A program made the position numbers and the translations under genes. A model generated the notes under the pieces. The model saw only the letters and a program-made list of their open reading frames with translations. It searched no databases and was not told where the DNA came from. A stretch of 42,428 nt of DNA from CAYTEO01 sp964436825 (GTDB lineage Bacteria > Krumholzibacteriota > Krumholzibacteriia > LZORAL124-64-63): the NCBI GenBank assembly GCA_964436825.1, contig CAYTEO010000021.1, forward strand, positions 1 to 42,428, written 5' to 3'. Positions 8,230 through 17,168 of the stretch are shown piece by piece; position 1 is the first letter of the stretch, and the number at the start of each line of letters is the position of its first letter.

Positions 8230-9354
8230 TTGCTCACCATCGATGTGACGATCATCGGCGGCGGCATCGTCGGTTGCGCGACGGCCGCCGCCGTCGCGCG
8301 TCCGGACCGGTCGCTCGTCCTGCTCGAGCGCCAGGAACGTCTGGCCGCTTCCACCACCAGCCGCAACAGCGAGGTGGCCCACGGCGGCATGTACTACCCC
8401 ACCGGCAGCCTCAAGGCGCGCTGGTGCGTCCAGGGGCGCCGCGCCCTGAAGCGGCTCTGCGCCGACAGCGGGGTGGGCTGGCGGGACGTGGGCAAGCTGA
8501 TCGTGGCCGTCTCGCCCGAGCAGGAGCCGGAGCTGGAGCGCCTGTACCGGCTGGGCCGGGCCAACGACGTCGAGGGCCTGCGCCTGGTCGGCCGCGACGA
8601 GCTGCGCCGGCTGGAGCCCGAGGTCCCCGCCGCGGCCGCCCTGTTCTCCCCGGCCACGGCGGTCTTCGATGCCGAGGGGGCCGCCCACGCCTATGCCCGC
8701 CGCGCGGCCGATGCCGGCGCCCAGGTCCTGACCAGCGCCGAGGTCACCGGCCTGGCCCCGGCCGGCGACGGCTGGGACGTGACCGTCCGGCGCGGCGACG
8801 AGACCTGGACCCACCGCAGCCGCTGGGTCGTCGTCGCAGCCGGCCTGCACGCCGACACCGTGGCCCGGCTGGCCGGCGTCGACGTCGCTGCCCACGGCCT
8901 GCGCCAGCTCTGGGTCCGCGGCAGCTACTTCGCCGTCGCCCCGCGTCACGCCGACCGGCTGCGGCACCTGGTCTACCCCGTCCCCGACCCGGCCATCGAC
9001 ACCCTGGGCGTCCACGTCTGCCTGGACCTGGCCGGACAGGTGCGCCTGGGGCCCGACTACGAGCCGCTGGCCGAGCGCGTGGAGGACTACCGGGTCGACC
9101 CGGCCCGCGGCGCGGCCTTCTTCGCCGAGGCGTCGCGCTTCCTGCCGTTTCTGGCCCCGGACGACCTCTCGCCCGCCTTCTGCGGCATCCGGCCCAAGCT
9201 GGGGGTGACCGGCTTCCACGACTTCTCCGTCCGCCGCTGGGAGGGCGACCTGGCCGGCCTGGTGACCCTGATCGGGATCGACTCGCCGGGGCTGACCTCC
9301 TCGCCGGCCATCGCCGCAGAGGTGGCGCGGCTGATCGACGAGGGGGAGGGGTGA
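8230..9354 (+). CDS. FAD-dependent oxidoreductase, L-2-hydroxyglutarate oxidase-like (DAO fold)
   Basis: The 374-residue protein begins with a Rossmann FAD-binding motif, GGGIVG at residues 10-15, and has TSRNSEVAHGGMYYP followed by GSLKARWCVQGRR, a pattern of the L-2-hydroxyglutarate dehydrogenase/oxidase branch of the DAO superfamily. It probably oxidises a small 2-hydroxy acid using FAD. The start is TTG 8230 with GGGGAG close upstream; a GTG at 8245 would also keep the FAD motif. Its stop overlaps the next start (TGATG), so it is coupled to the PAP2 gene. The substrate is inferred from family likeness only. Confidence 0.85.
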   Translation: MLTIDVTIIGGGIVGCATAAAVARPDRSLVLLERQERLAASTTSRNSEVAHGGMYYPTGSLKARWCVQGRRALKRLCADSGVGWRDVGKLIVAVSPEQEPELERLYRLGRANDVEGLRLVGRDELRRLEPEVPAAAALFSPATAVFDAEGAAHAYARRAADAGAQVLTSAEVTGLAPAGDGWDVTVRRGDETWTHRSRWVVVAAGLHADTVARLAGVDVAAHGLRQLWVRGSYFAVAPRHADRLRHLVYPVPDPAIDTLGVHVCLDLAGQVRLGPDYEPLAERVEDYRVDPARGAAFFAEASRFLPFLAPDDLSPAFCGIRPKLGVTGFHDFSVRRWEGDLAGLVTLIGIDSPGLTSSPAIAAEVARLIDEGEG

Positions 9355-10103
9355 TGCTGGTCGGCGTGGTCCTGGCCGCGCTGGCCGTGGTCGTCTGGGT
9401 CGGCGCCGCGCGGGCCCGTCCCCGCCGCGGCCCGCGCCTGCTGACCGGCGTCGGCTCCCTGTACAGGCGCTGCTACGATCGCCGCGGCCTGCTGCGCCTG
9501 GGCGCGGCCACGCTCGGGGCGGCCCTGCTCGCGCACGGCGGCCTGGACGAGGCCGCCGACCGCTGGCACGCCGGCCGCGTCCGCGGCCCCCGCAGCGACG
9601 CCCTCTCGGACCAGCTGCGGCCGTTCGGGGAGCGGTTCTGGTTCCTGGTCTGGGCCGCCGTCGCCGTCGTCGACGCGACCGTGGGTAGCAGCCCGCTGAC
9701 TCGCTGGGGGCGGCGCAACTTCCGGACCCTGCTGGTCGGCCTGCCGGCCCTGTGGACGATCCAGCGGGTCTGCGGCGCGTCGCGGCCCACCGATCCGCCC
9801 GCCTCGCCCCGCTACCACCCCATGGCCGACGACAACACCGCCTCGGGCCACACCTTCGTGGCCGCCATCCCGTGGCTGCACCTGGCCCGCCGCGCCGGGG
9901 GCCGTCCCGCCCGCTGGGCCGCCCTGGCGGCGTCGTGGGCCACCGGCTGGTCGCGCCTGAACGACCGCAAGCACTACCTCTCCCAGGTGCTGCTGGGGTA
10001 CGCCATCGCCTGGCACGCCGTCGAGGTCGTCGATACCCTCGACCGGGAGGCGCCGCCCGTGGCACTGCGGCCGGACGGCGGCGCGGAAGCGGACCGGCGA
10101 TGA
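9354..10103 (+). CDS. PAP2-superfamily membrane phosphatase with altered motif 3
   Basis: This 249-residue protein has an N-terminal membrane segment (about 2-19) and the phosphatidic-acid-phosphatase signature spread over three motifs: GASRP near residue 141-145, ASGH at 163-166 and SRLNDRKHYLSQ from Ser200. The catalytic histidines His166 and His207 are present, but the Asp expected four residues after the second His is Gln211, and the first motif lacks the usual Lys. It may act on lipid phosphates or pyrophosphates at the membrane, or have changed activity. It overlaps the genes on both sides by 1 and 4 bases, so it belongs to the same transcript. Confidence 0.82.
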   Translation: MLVGVVLAALAVVVWVGAARARPRRGPRLLTGVGSLYRRCYDRRGLLRLGAATLGAALLAHGGLDEAADRWHAGRVRGPRSDALSDQLRPFGERFWFLVWAAVAVVDATVGSSPLTRWGRRNFRTLLVGLPALWTIQRVCGASRPTDPPASPRYHPMADDNTASGHTFVAAIPWLHLARRAGGRPARWAALAASWATGWSRLNDRKHYLSQVLLGYAIAWHAVEVVDTLDREAPPVALRPDGGAEADRR

Positions 10104-11959
10104 CGACCCCCCTGGAGATCCTGCGCACCGTCTTCGGCCACGATGCCTTCCGCGACCACCAGCAGGAGATCGTCGAGCACCTGCTGGCCGGTGGCGACGC
10201 CCTGCTGGTCATGCCCACCGGCGGCGGGAAGTCCCTCTGCTACCAGGTCCCGTCGCTGCTGCGGCCGGGGACGGGGATCGTCGTCTCGCCCCTGATCGCC
10301 CTGATGCAGGACCAGGTGGCGGCGCTGCGGCAGCTGGGCGTGCGGGCGGCCTTCCTCAACTCGACCCTCTCGCCGCCCGCGCAGCGCCAGGTGGAGGCGC
10401 TGTTGCTGCGTGGCGACCTGGACCTGCTCTACGTGGCGCCGGAGCGGCTGCTCCAGGAGCGGACCCTGGACCTGCTGGACCGGGTCCGGGCGGCCGGCTC
10501 TCCTGCGGGGGTCGCCCTGTTCGCCATCGACGAGGCCCACTGCGTCTCCCAGTGGGGACACGACTTCCGCCCCGAGTACCTGCAGCTCGCCGTGCTGGCC
10601 GACCGCTTCCCCGGCGTGCCGCGGCTGGCCTGCACGGCCACGGCGGACGAGCGGACCCGCGCCGAGATCGTCCAGCGGCTGCGCCTGGGAGGCGGCCGGG
10701 TCTTCGTCACCGGCTTCGACCGGCCCAACATCCGCTACCGGGTGGTGCCCAAGAGCGACCCCCGTCGCCAGCTGCTGGCCTTCCTGCGCGGCGAGCGCCC
10801 CGGCGAGGCGGGCATCGTCTACCGCCTGTCGCGGCGCAGCGTGGAGCAGACGGCGGCGTGGCTGCAGCGGGAGGGGATCGTGGCGTTGCCGTACCACGCC
10901 GGGCTGGACAAGGCGACCCGCGAGCGGCACCAGGAGCGCTTCCTGCGCGAGGACGGGCTGGTGATGGTGGCCACCATCGCCTTCGGCATGGGGATCGACA
11001 AGCCGGACGTGCGGTTCGTGGCCCACCTGGACCTGTCCCGGAGCATCGAGGCCTACTACCAGGAGACCGGCCGCGCCGGCCGCGACGGCCTGCCCGCCGA
11101 CGCCTGGCTCTGCTACGGCCTACAGGACGTGGTGGTGCTGCGCCGGATGCTGGACGCCGGCGAGGCCGACGAGCTGCACAAGCGGCGGGAGCGGCAGCAG
11201 CTCGATGCCATGCTGGGCTACTGCGAGGCGGTCACCTGCCGCCGCCAGGTCCTGCTGGGCCACTTCGGCGAGGAGCTGGCGGAGCCGTGCGGCAACTGCG
11301 ACAACTGCCTCTCTCCGCCGGAGACCTATGACGGGACCGTCCTGGCCCAGAAGGCCCTCTCCTGCGTGGCGCGTACCGGGCAGCGGTTCGGTGCGGTGCA
11401 CGTGATCGAGGTGCTGCGCGGGGCCGACACCGAGCGGATCCGCCGCCTCGGCCACGACCGCCTCAGCACCTACGGCATCGGCGCCGACCTGGACGCCTTC
11501 GCCTGGCGCGGCGTGATCCGCCAGCTCACGGCCCGCGGCCTGCTGGAGCCGGCGCCGGACGGCTACGGCGCCCTGCGGCTGACGGCCGCCGCCCGCCCCG
11601 TCCTGCGCGGGGAGGAGCGGGTGCTGCTGCGCCGCGACGTGCTGGCGCCGCGCCCTGCCCGTAAGCGCGAGGGCAAGCGCAAGGCACCTGCCGCGCTGAC
11701 CGGTGGTGACGGCCGACCGGTCGATCCGGCCGCCCTGGCCCTGTTCGAGCGGCTGCGCGCGTGGCGCCGCGCCGAGGCCGCCCGCCAGGGCGTGCCGCCC
11801 TACGTCATCTTCCACGACCGTACCCTGGCCGCCATGGCGCTGCACCGCCCGCGGACTGCGGCGGAGCTGCTGGCCATCGACGGGGTGGGGGAGAGGAAGC
11901 TGGAGCGGTACGGGGAGGGGGTGCTGAAGGTGGTGGGGACTTTATCTGATTCTGCTTGA
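10100..11959 (+). CDS. recQ: ATP-dependent DNA helicase RecQ
   Basis: RecQ unwinds DNA 3'-5' during recombination and fork repair. The 619-residue protein has helicase motif I TGGGKS (40-45), DEAH (144-147), the GFDRPNIRY linker, motif VI QETGRAGRDG, the RecQ-specific zinc site (C-EAVTC ... CGNCDNC, about residues 375-405), a winged-helix domain and a C-terminal HRDC domain that ends the protein (AALALFERLRAWRR to IDGVGERKLERYG). This is full length for the family. The ATG overlaps the previous stop by 4 bases. The last codons fall into the less GC-rich DNA that begins at about 11940. Confidence 0.97.
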   Translation: MTTPLEILRTVFGHDAFRDHQQEIVEHLLAGGDALLVMPTGGGKSLCYQVPSLLRPGTGIVVSPLIALMQDQVAALRQLGVRAAFLNSTLSPPAQRQVEALLLRGDLDLLYVAPERLLQERTLDLLDRVRAAGSPAGVALFAIDEAHCVSQWGHDFRPEYLQLAVLADRFPGVPRLACTATADERTRAEIVQRLRLGGGRVFVTGFDRPNIRYRVVPKSDPRRQLLAFLRGERPGEAGIVYRLSRRSVEQTAAWLQREGIVALPYHAGLDKATRERHQERFLREDGLVMVATIAFGMGIDKPDVRFVAHLDLSRSIEAYYQETGRAGRDGLPADAWLCYGLQDVVVLRRMLDAGEADELHKRRERQQLDAMLGYCEAVTCRRQVLLGHFGEELAEPCGNCDNCLSPPETYDGTVLAQKALSCVARTGQRFGAVHVIEVLRGADTERIRRLGHDRLSTYGIGADLDAFAWRGVIRQLTARGLLEPAPDGYGALRLTAAARPVLRGEERVLLRRDVLAPRPARKREGKRKAPAALTGGDGRPVDPAALALFERLRAWRRAEAARQGVPPYVIFHDRTLAAMALHRPRTAAELLAIDGVGERKLERYGEGVLKVVGTLSDSA

Positions 11960-12176
11960 TCGGTGGAGATGTCGCTGGTACAGTGCACCTTGCACATTTG
12001 CGGAATTGTCATGTTGTGGGTTGGTTGCTTAGCTGAGACGGTGCATCGGTGGACGGCTGGGTATCGCAGTGTCATCGAATAAACAGAACAAGATGATTGG
12101 AGTTAGGCGGTTATGGCTAGGAGATAGCAGATGAAAAGGGAGTCCACCTTAAACCAGCCGCCGAGCTGTCCAAGGA
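11960..12176. other. Gene-free, less GC-rich scar between recQ and truncated hsdR
   Basis: Base composition drops sharply just inside the recQ 3' end and rises again near 12180. All three plus frames are closed by stops (for example TAG at 12118-12120 and TAA at 12150-12152), and no RNA gene or repeat is recognised. One short open stretch in a different frame (12121-12198) is not followed by anything coherent. I read it as junction DNA left by the deletion of the 5' half of hsdR and probably of other genes. Confidence 0.5.
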
Positions 12177-14105
12177 ATGGGGACCACCTCTCTCACCCGC
12201 GAGAGCCTGACCGACATCCTGGAGAACTACGCCCAGATCGTGGAGGAGAAGGATCCCAGGACGGGCAGGAAGAGCAGGAAGCAGATCTGGCCCCGCTACC
12301 ACCAGCTCGACGTAGTGCGCAAGCTCCTTGCCGACGCCAGCGAGCACGGCGCGGGCCGGCGCTACCTCGTCCAGCACTCGGCCGGCAGCGGCAAGTCCAA
12401 TTCCATCGCCTGGCTGGCCCACCAGCTCATCGGCCTCACTAGGGACGACGCGCCGGTCTTCGACTCGATCATCGTGGTCACGGACCGCCGCATCCTCGAC
12501 CGGCAGATCAAGGACACGATCAAGCAGTTCGCACAGGTGAGCGCCACGGTGGGGCACGCCGAGCGCTCGGGGGATCTGCGCCGCTTCCTCGCCGAGGGCA
12601 AGAAGATCATCATCTCCACGGTGCAGAAGTTCCCGTTCATCCTCGACGAGATCGGCGGCGAGCACCGCGGGCGGCGTTTCGCCATCATCATCGACGAGGC
12701 CCATTCGAACCAGGGCGGGCGCACCACGGCCAAGATGCACCAGGCGCTCGCCGGCGTCGATGCGGCCGACGAGGACGAGACCCTCGAGGACCGGATCAAC
12801 CGCCTGATCGAGGCCAAGAAGCTCCTGCCCAACGCCAGCTACTTCGCCTTCACCGCCACCCCCAAGAACAAGACCCTCGAGCTGTTCGGCGAGGCGGTGC
12901 CGCAGCCCGGCACCGTCAAGCACCGGCCCTTCCACTGCTACACCATGAAGCAGGCCATCGAGGAGGGCTTCATCCTGGACGTGCTGCGCCACTACACGCC
13001 GGTCGAGAGCTTCTACAAGCTGGTCAAGAAGATCGAGGACGACCCGGAGTTCGACACCAGGAAGGCACGGAAGAAGCTCCGCCGCTATGTCGAGGGCCAC
13101 GAGCACGCCATCCGGCTCAAGGCCGAGATCATGGTGGACCACTTCCACCAGCAGGTGATCGCCAGGAACAAGATCGGCGGCCGGGCACGGGCCATGGTGG
13201 TGACCGGAAGCATCGAGCGGGCGATCCAGTACTTCCACGCCATCGAGCAGAACCTGCGCGACCGAAAGAGCCCGCACCGGGCGATCGTCGCCTTCTCGGG
13301 CGAGCACGACTACGGCGGTCAGAAGGTCACCGAGGCCTCGCTCAACGGCTTTCCCTCGAGCCAGATCGCCGACCGGATCCGCGAGGACCCGTACCGCTTC
13401 CTGGTCTGCGCGGACAAGTTCCAGACCGGCTACGACGAGCCGCTGTTGCACACCATGTACGTGGACAAGCCGCTCTCGGGCGTGAAGGCCGTTCAGACCC
13501 TCTCGCGGCTCAACCGCGCGCATCCGCAGAAGCACGACGTCTTCGTGCTCGATTTCCAGAACGACGCCGACACGATCCGCAAGGCCTTCGAGCCCTATTA
13601 CCGCACCACGATCCTGGCCGAGGAGACCGACCCGGACAAGCTGCACGACCTGAAGACCGATCTGGACGGCCACGTGGAGAAGCGCTCGGCGATGCAGATC
13701 CAGCTCGCCGACGAGGATGCCGAGATCGAACCCATCCCGACGGCGGGGGGCGGCCACAAGCCCGAACCGGAGCTGGATCGCCTGTCCAGCATCATCAGGG
13801 CCTTCAACGAACAGTTCGGCAACATCCAGTGGAGCGACGCCGATCGTGTTCACAAGCTGATCACCGAGGAGATCCCCGCACGCGTGGCCGCCGACGAGGC
13901 CTACCGGAACGCTCGCCTGAACTCGGACCGGCAGAACGCCCGCATCGAGCACGACAAGGCGCTGCAGCGGGTGATGACCGCCCTGCTCCAGGACGACACG
14001 GAGCTGTTCAAGCAGTTCATGGACAACGGAGGGTTTCGCCGCTGGTTGACGGATATGGTCTTCTCGCTGACCTATGATCGGCCGCGGCCCGGCGCACGGC
14101 CCTGA
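12177..14105 (+). pseudogene. hsdR: Type I restriction enzyme HsdR, N-terminal nuclease half missing
   Basis: The 642-residue frame is the motor and C-terminal part of a type I restriction subunit: Walker A AGSGKS (69-74), DEAH (173-176), FTATPKNKT as motif III, motif VI QTLSRLNR, and a helical C-terminus ending normally in a FRRWL-D-FSLTY pattern. Full-length relatives carry several hundred more residues before the motor, including the PD-(D/E)XK nuclease; none of this is seen upstream, where the frame is closed by TAA at 12150-12152. The open frame starts at residue LTRESLTDIL, a point inside the normal protein. No hsdM or hsdS is present. It is most likely a decaying remnant, although an ATG at 12177 (no good ribosome site) could yield a motor-only protein. 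Confidence 0.85.
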
Positions 14106-14127
14106 TCATTCACGTCGTCTGGTCGTC

Positions 14128-15360
14128 TCACCGCGCCAGCACCATCCTCCCCATCCCGCTCCCGTCCCGCGTCTCCACGCGGTAGAAGTACACCCCCGAC
14201 GGCACGCCCCGCCCGTCGTCGTTGCGGCCGTCCCACCGCACAGCCTGTGTCCCCGGCGCCACCGTCAGGGTGCGCCGCAGGACCAGCCGGCCGGCCAGGT
14301 CGTAGACCGTCAGCCGCACCGGCCCGCCGCTGTCGGTGGTGAAGCGGATGCTCGTGGCCGGGTTGAAGGGATTGGGGACGTTGCCCAGCAGGGCGAACGC
14401 CGGCAGCGCGGGCGCCGCGGTGCCGTTCTGCTCGTCCATCTCCCAGGTGTCGCCGTTGACGGTGTAGGTGCCGTAGCCGGTGGTGCTGATGACGATGTCG
14501 CCATTGACGATGGTCCGCGTCCCGGCGGGCGTCGTGCTGGAGGGGTCGCCGGTCTCGGTCTGGTAGATGTAGCTGCCGATCCCGACCAGGCGATCCAGGA
14601 CCTCCTGGTGCGGGTGGCCGTAGGGGTTGCCGTCGCCCACGGAGATGATCGAGACCTCCGGCAGGGTCGCCGCCAGGAAGGTGGCGTTGCTGCTGGAGTA
14701 GGAGCCGTGGTGGTTGACGTGGTAGACCTCGATCTCGCCCACCTCGGCCGCCACGCTCGACTCGATGTCCAGGTAGCTGCCGCCGCCGCCGGTCAGGTCG
14801 CCGGCCACCAGGAAGTCGAAGTCGCCGCACTCCACCAGCAGGGCCACGTCGTACTCGTTCTCCAGGCCGGAGTCGTCGTAGGGCGGGGAGAGCTGCCCGT
14901 TGCCGTTCAGGGCGACGCAGGTCACGGTCACACCGTCGCCCAGGTCGATGACCTGGCCGTCGGTGAGCGTCTGCCGCTTGCTGCCGGCCGCGGCCACGTA
15001 GTCGCTGTAGGTGGCCGTGGTGTAGCTCCAGCCCCGGTCGTAGACGGCGAGCGTCACGCCGCGGGCGCCGATGACCTCGTCGATACCGCCGATGTGGTCG
15101 GCGTGGTAGTGGCTGGCGGCGATGTAGGTGGGCTGGCCGATCCCCAGGGCGTCCAGGTAGGGAACCACCTCGCCGTCGCCCTTGCCATTGTACCCGGCGT
15201 CGAACAGCAGGCTCTGGCCGCTGGAGGAGACGATGAGCGTGGCGTCCCCCTGGCCGACGTCGATGCAGTGGATCGTCACGTCGGCCGCCGCGGGCATGAC
15301 GGCCAGCAGGCAGGCGAGAAGCCACAGGGTAGACAGACGAACCGGGCGGGCGAGCGTCAT
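14128..15360 (-). CDS. Secreted ComEC-like metallo-beta-lactamase-fold protein with C-terminal sorting domain
   Basis: The 410-residue protein has a signal peptide (about residues 1-26), then the ComEC/Rec2-type beta-lactamase domain with DVGQGDA (34-40), the metal site HYHADH (84-89) and NHHGS near residue 210. ComEC domains of this kind are linked to nuclease activity during DNA uptake, so an extracellular nuclease or hydrolase role is plausible. From about residue 325 a FlgD-Ig-type domain follows (NVPNPFNPATSIRF, then VRWDGRNDDG and PSGVYFYRVE), used for anchoring or type IX-like sorting in FCB bacteria. There are no membrane channels, so it is not ComEC itself. ATG 15360 gives a clean signal peptide; an upstream ATG at 15390 has no ribosome site. 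It is convergent with hsdR. Confidence 0.88.
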   Translation of the reverse strand: MTLARPVRLSTLWLLACLLAVMPAAADVTIHCIDVGQGDATLIVSSSGQSLLFDAGYNGKGDGEVVPYLDALGIGQPTYIAASHYHADHIGGIDEVIGARGVTLAVYDRGWSYTTATYSDYVAAAGSKRQTLTDGQVIDLGDGVTVTCVALNGNGQLSPPYDDSGLENEYDVALLVECGDFDFLVAGDLTGGGGSYLDIESSVAAEVGEIEVYHVNHHGSYSSSNATFLAATLPEVSIISVGDGNPYGHPHQEVLDRLVGIGSYIYQTETGDPSSTTPAGTRTIVNGDIVISTTGYGTYTVNGDTWEMDEQNGTAAPALPAFALLGNVPNPFNPATSIRFTTDSGGPVRLTVYDLAGRLVLRRTLTVAPGTQAVRWDGRNDDGRGVPSGVYFYRVETRDGSGMGRMVLAR

Positions 15361-15501
15361 GGGAGGACCGTCCTTGGGGGAGCAGGGCATCGTTGCTTAC
15401 AATCTCATCCTTAAGTTTATCACTTCGAGCGCCCTCCCACAACCGGGAGGGGCGAGGGACGGGCACGGGGGACAACCGGTGGGGAAGGAAGAAGACGTTC
15501 G

Positions 15502-15638
15502 TGGGGCGAGACGCCCCCTTGTCCCCGGGGCGTCCTGGAGGTCCCGCCGGCAGGAGGCCGGAGGGACCGGAAGCACGAAGCGGCCGGCACAGGAGGTGCC
15601 GGCCGCTGTCCCCGGGGGCAAGGGGGCGTCTCGCCCCA
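15502..15638. repeat. 137-bp nested palindromic element with 29-bp inverted termini
   Basis: Outer arms 15502-15530 and 15610-15638 are complementary at 28 of 29 positions. Inside lie two further hairpins: 15540-15568 (GGTCCC-G-CCGGC / GCCGG-A-GGGACC) and 15579-15607 (12-bp perfect AGCGGCCGGCAC / GTGCCGGCCGCT). Both inner loops are AGGAG on the plus strand, hence CTCCT in a minus-strand transcript. The element begins 10 bases after the citrate synthase stop and would fold into a three-way junction. No flanking target duplication is evident. It may be a REP/MITE-like repeat or a structured 3' UTR; the second inner hairpin may also terminate gltA. Confidence 0.85.
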
Positions 15639-15648
15639 TGGATGCAGG

Positions 15649-16929
15649 CTACTTCATCCCCACCTGCTGCTTGATCCACTTCGTCGTGACCGACTTCGGC
15701 CGCTCGATGGGCGACCCCATGGCCCGGTTGACCACGAGCTGCGCCAGCATGCCCATGGCACGGGAGACCGAGAAGAGGACCGTGTAGTACGAGAACTCCT
15801 TCAGCCCGTAGTGGTACAGCAGGGCGCCGCTGCCGGCGTCGACGTTGGGCCACGGGTTCTTGGCCTTGCCGTGCTCCTTCAGGACGCCGGGGACGACCTC
15901 GAAGACGGTGTTGACCGTCCGCATGACCGGATCGTCGGGGAAGTGCTTCATCCCGAAGGCGCGGAAGGCGATGAACCGCGGGTCGGTCACGCGCAGGACG
16001 GCATGACCGTAGCCGGGGATGACCTTGCCGCTGTTGAGGGTCTCCCAGGCGTACTTGCGGATGTCCTCGGGCGTCGGCTTGCCCTTGAACTTCTTGTTCA
16101 CCTCGAGGATCCACTTCAGGCACTCCTGGTTGGCCAGGCCGTGCAGCGGACCGGCCAGGCCGTTCAGGCCGGCCGAGACGGCGTAGTAGGCGTCGCTCAG
16201 GGCCGAGCCGACCAGGTGGCAGGTGTGGGCCGAGACGTTGCCGCCCTCGTGGTCACTGTGCAGGACCAGGTAGAGGCGCATGCAGTCGGCGAACTCGCCG
16301 TCGGGATCGGGGATGCCGAGCATCCGGGCGTAGTTCTCGGCGAGGGAGAGGCCCGGCTTGGGAGAGATCCGCTTGCCCTTCTTGAACCGCATGCGGTAGA
16401 CGCCGGCGGCGATCGTCGGCATCCTGGCCAGCAGGTCGAGGGCGTCCTCGAGCGTCGGCTTCCAGTACTCCTCCTTCTTCATCCCCTTGTCGTAGGCGGC
16501 CCGGAACTTGGACTCGCGCTCCATGGCCAGGATGGCCGTGTCGAGCATGCACATGGGGTGCGAGTTGGCGGGCATCGCCTCCAGGACCTTCCAGACGTAG
16601 GCGGGGACGCGGGCGCGCGAGGCCAGCTCCTCCTGGAGGGCCTTGCGGTCGCGGGCGCTGGGGAGCTCACCGGTGCAGAGCAGGTAGAAGATGTCCTCCG
16701 GGGTCTTGTCGGTCAGCTCGCCGACGGGAATCCCGCGGATCAGCAGTCCCTTGTCCGGCGGAACCTCCGAGGTGTCGCAGACCATTCCCTTGACGCCACG
16801 CATGCCGCCGTAGGCCTGGGCGACGGTCACCTCGCTGATGACCTTGTCACCGTGCTTCTTGACCAGTGTCCTGATGTCCTGGCGCCACTCGGGGATGAGT
16901 TTCGCCAGCCGGTTCTGTAGCTTCGCCAT
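15649..16929 (-). CDS. gltA: Citrate synthase, mitochondrial (eukaryotic) type
   Basis: This TCA-cycle enzyme condenses oxaloacetate and acetyl-CoA. The 426-residue protein carries the mitochondrial-type block HSDHEGGNVSAH (224-235), GPLHGLANQE with catalytic His263, PGYGHAVLR with His309 and NVDAGSG with Asp364 (pig His274, His320 and Asp375 by motif). Bacterial hexameric GltA proteins read differently at these places, for example they carry an N-terminal extra domain and an NADH site. ATG 16929 has GGAGG 6 bases upstream; the longer frame upstream is Arg/Pro-rich noise. It is a single gene with the nested palindrome as its 3' region. Confidence 0.95.
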   Translation of the reverse strand: MAKLQNRLAKLIPEWRQDIRTLVKKHGDKVISEVTVAQAYGGMRGVKGMVCDTSEVPPDKGLLIRGIPVGELTDKTPEDIFYLLCTGELPSARDRKALQEELASRARVPAYVWKVLEAMPANSHPMCMLDTAILAMERESKFRAAYDKGMKKEEYWKPTLEDALDLLARMPTIAAGVYRMRFKKGKRISPKPGLSLAENYARMLGIPDPDGEFADCMRLYLVLHSDHEGGNVSAHTCHLVGSALSDAYYAVSAGLNGLAGPLHGLANQECLKWILEVNKKFKGKPTPEDIRKYAWETLNSGKVIPGYGHAVLRVTDPRFIAFRAFGMKHFPDDPVMRTVNTVFEVVPGVLKEHGKAKNPWPNVDAGSGALLYHYGLKEFSYYTVLFSVSRAMGMLAQLVVNRAMGSPIERPKSVTTKWIKQQVGMK

Positions 16930-17168
16930 CGGTAGCCTCCCTCTTGCTTGAAAAGGTCGCTTGCGGCTGCCGGGCGCATGTCGTCGCGGATCCCGTCCAC
17001 GGGACGGGCGGCTCGGCACGGTCCAGCGCTCCAACCTCGCAAACATAGCAGTTGCGCTACTGGAAAAGCAAGCAGGCTCGACGCTTGGCGCGCCGTGGCG
17101 CAGCGGCTATCTTGGAGCCGGCGGCCGGCCGGTCCGACCGCGTGGACATCCTGATGCGGGAGGCTGAG

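Noticed and set aside
15502..15638. Calling the nested palindrome a MITE or insertion sequence
   Set aside because: No target-site duplication is seen at its ends and no second copy occurs in the window, so it is listed only as a palindromic repeat.
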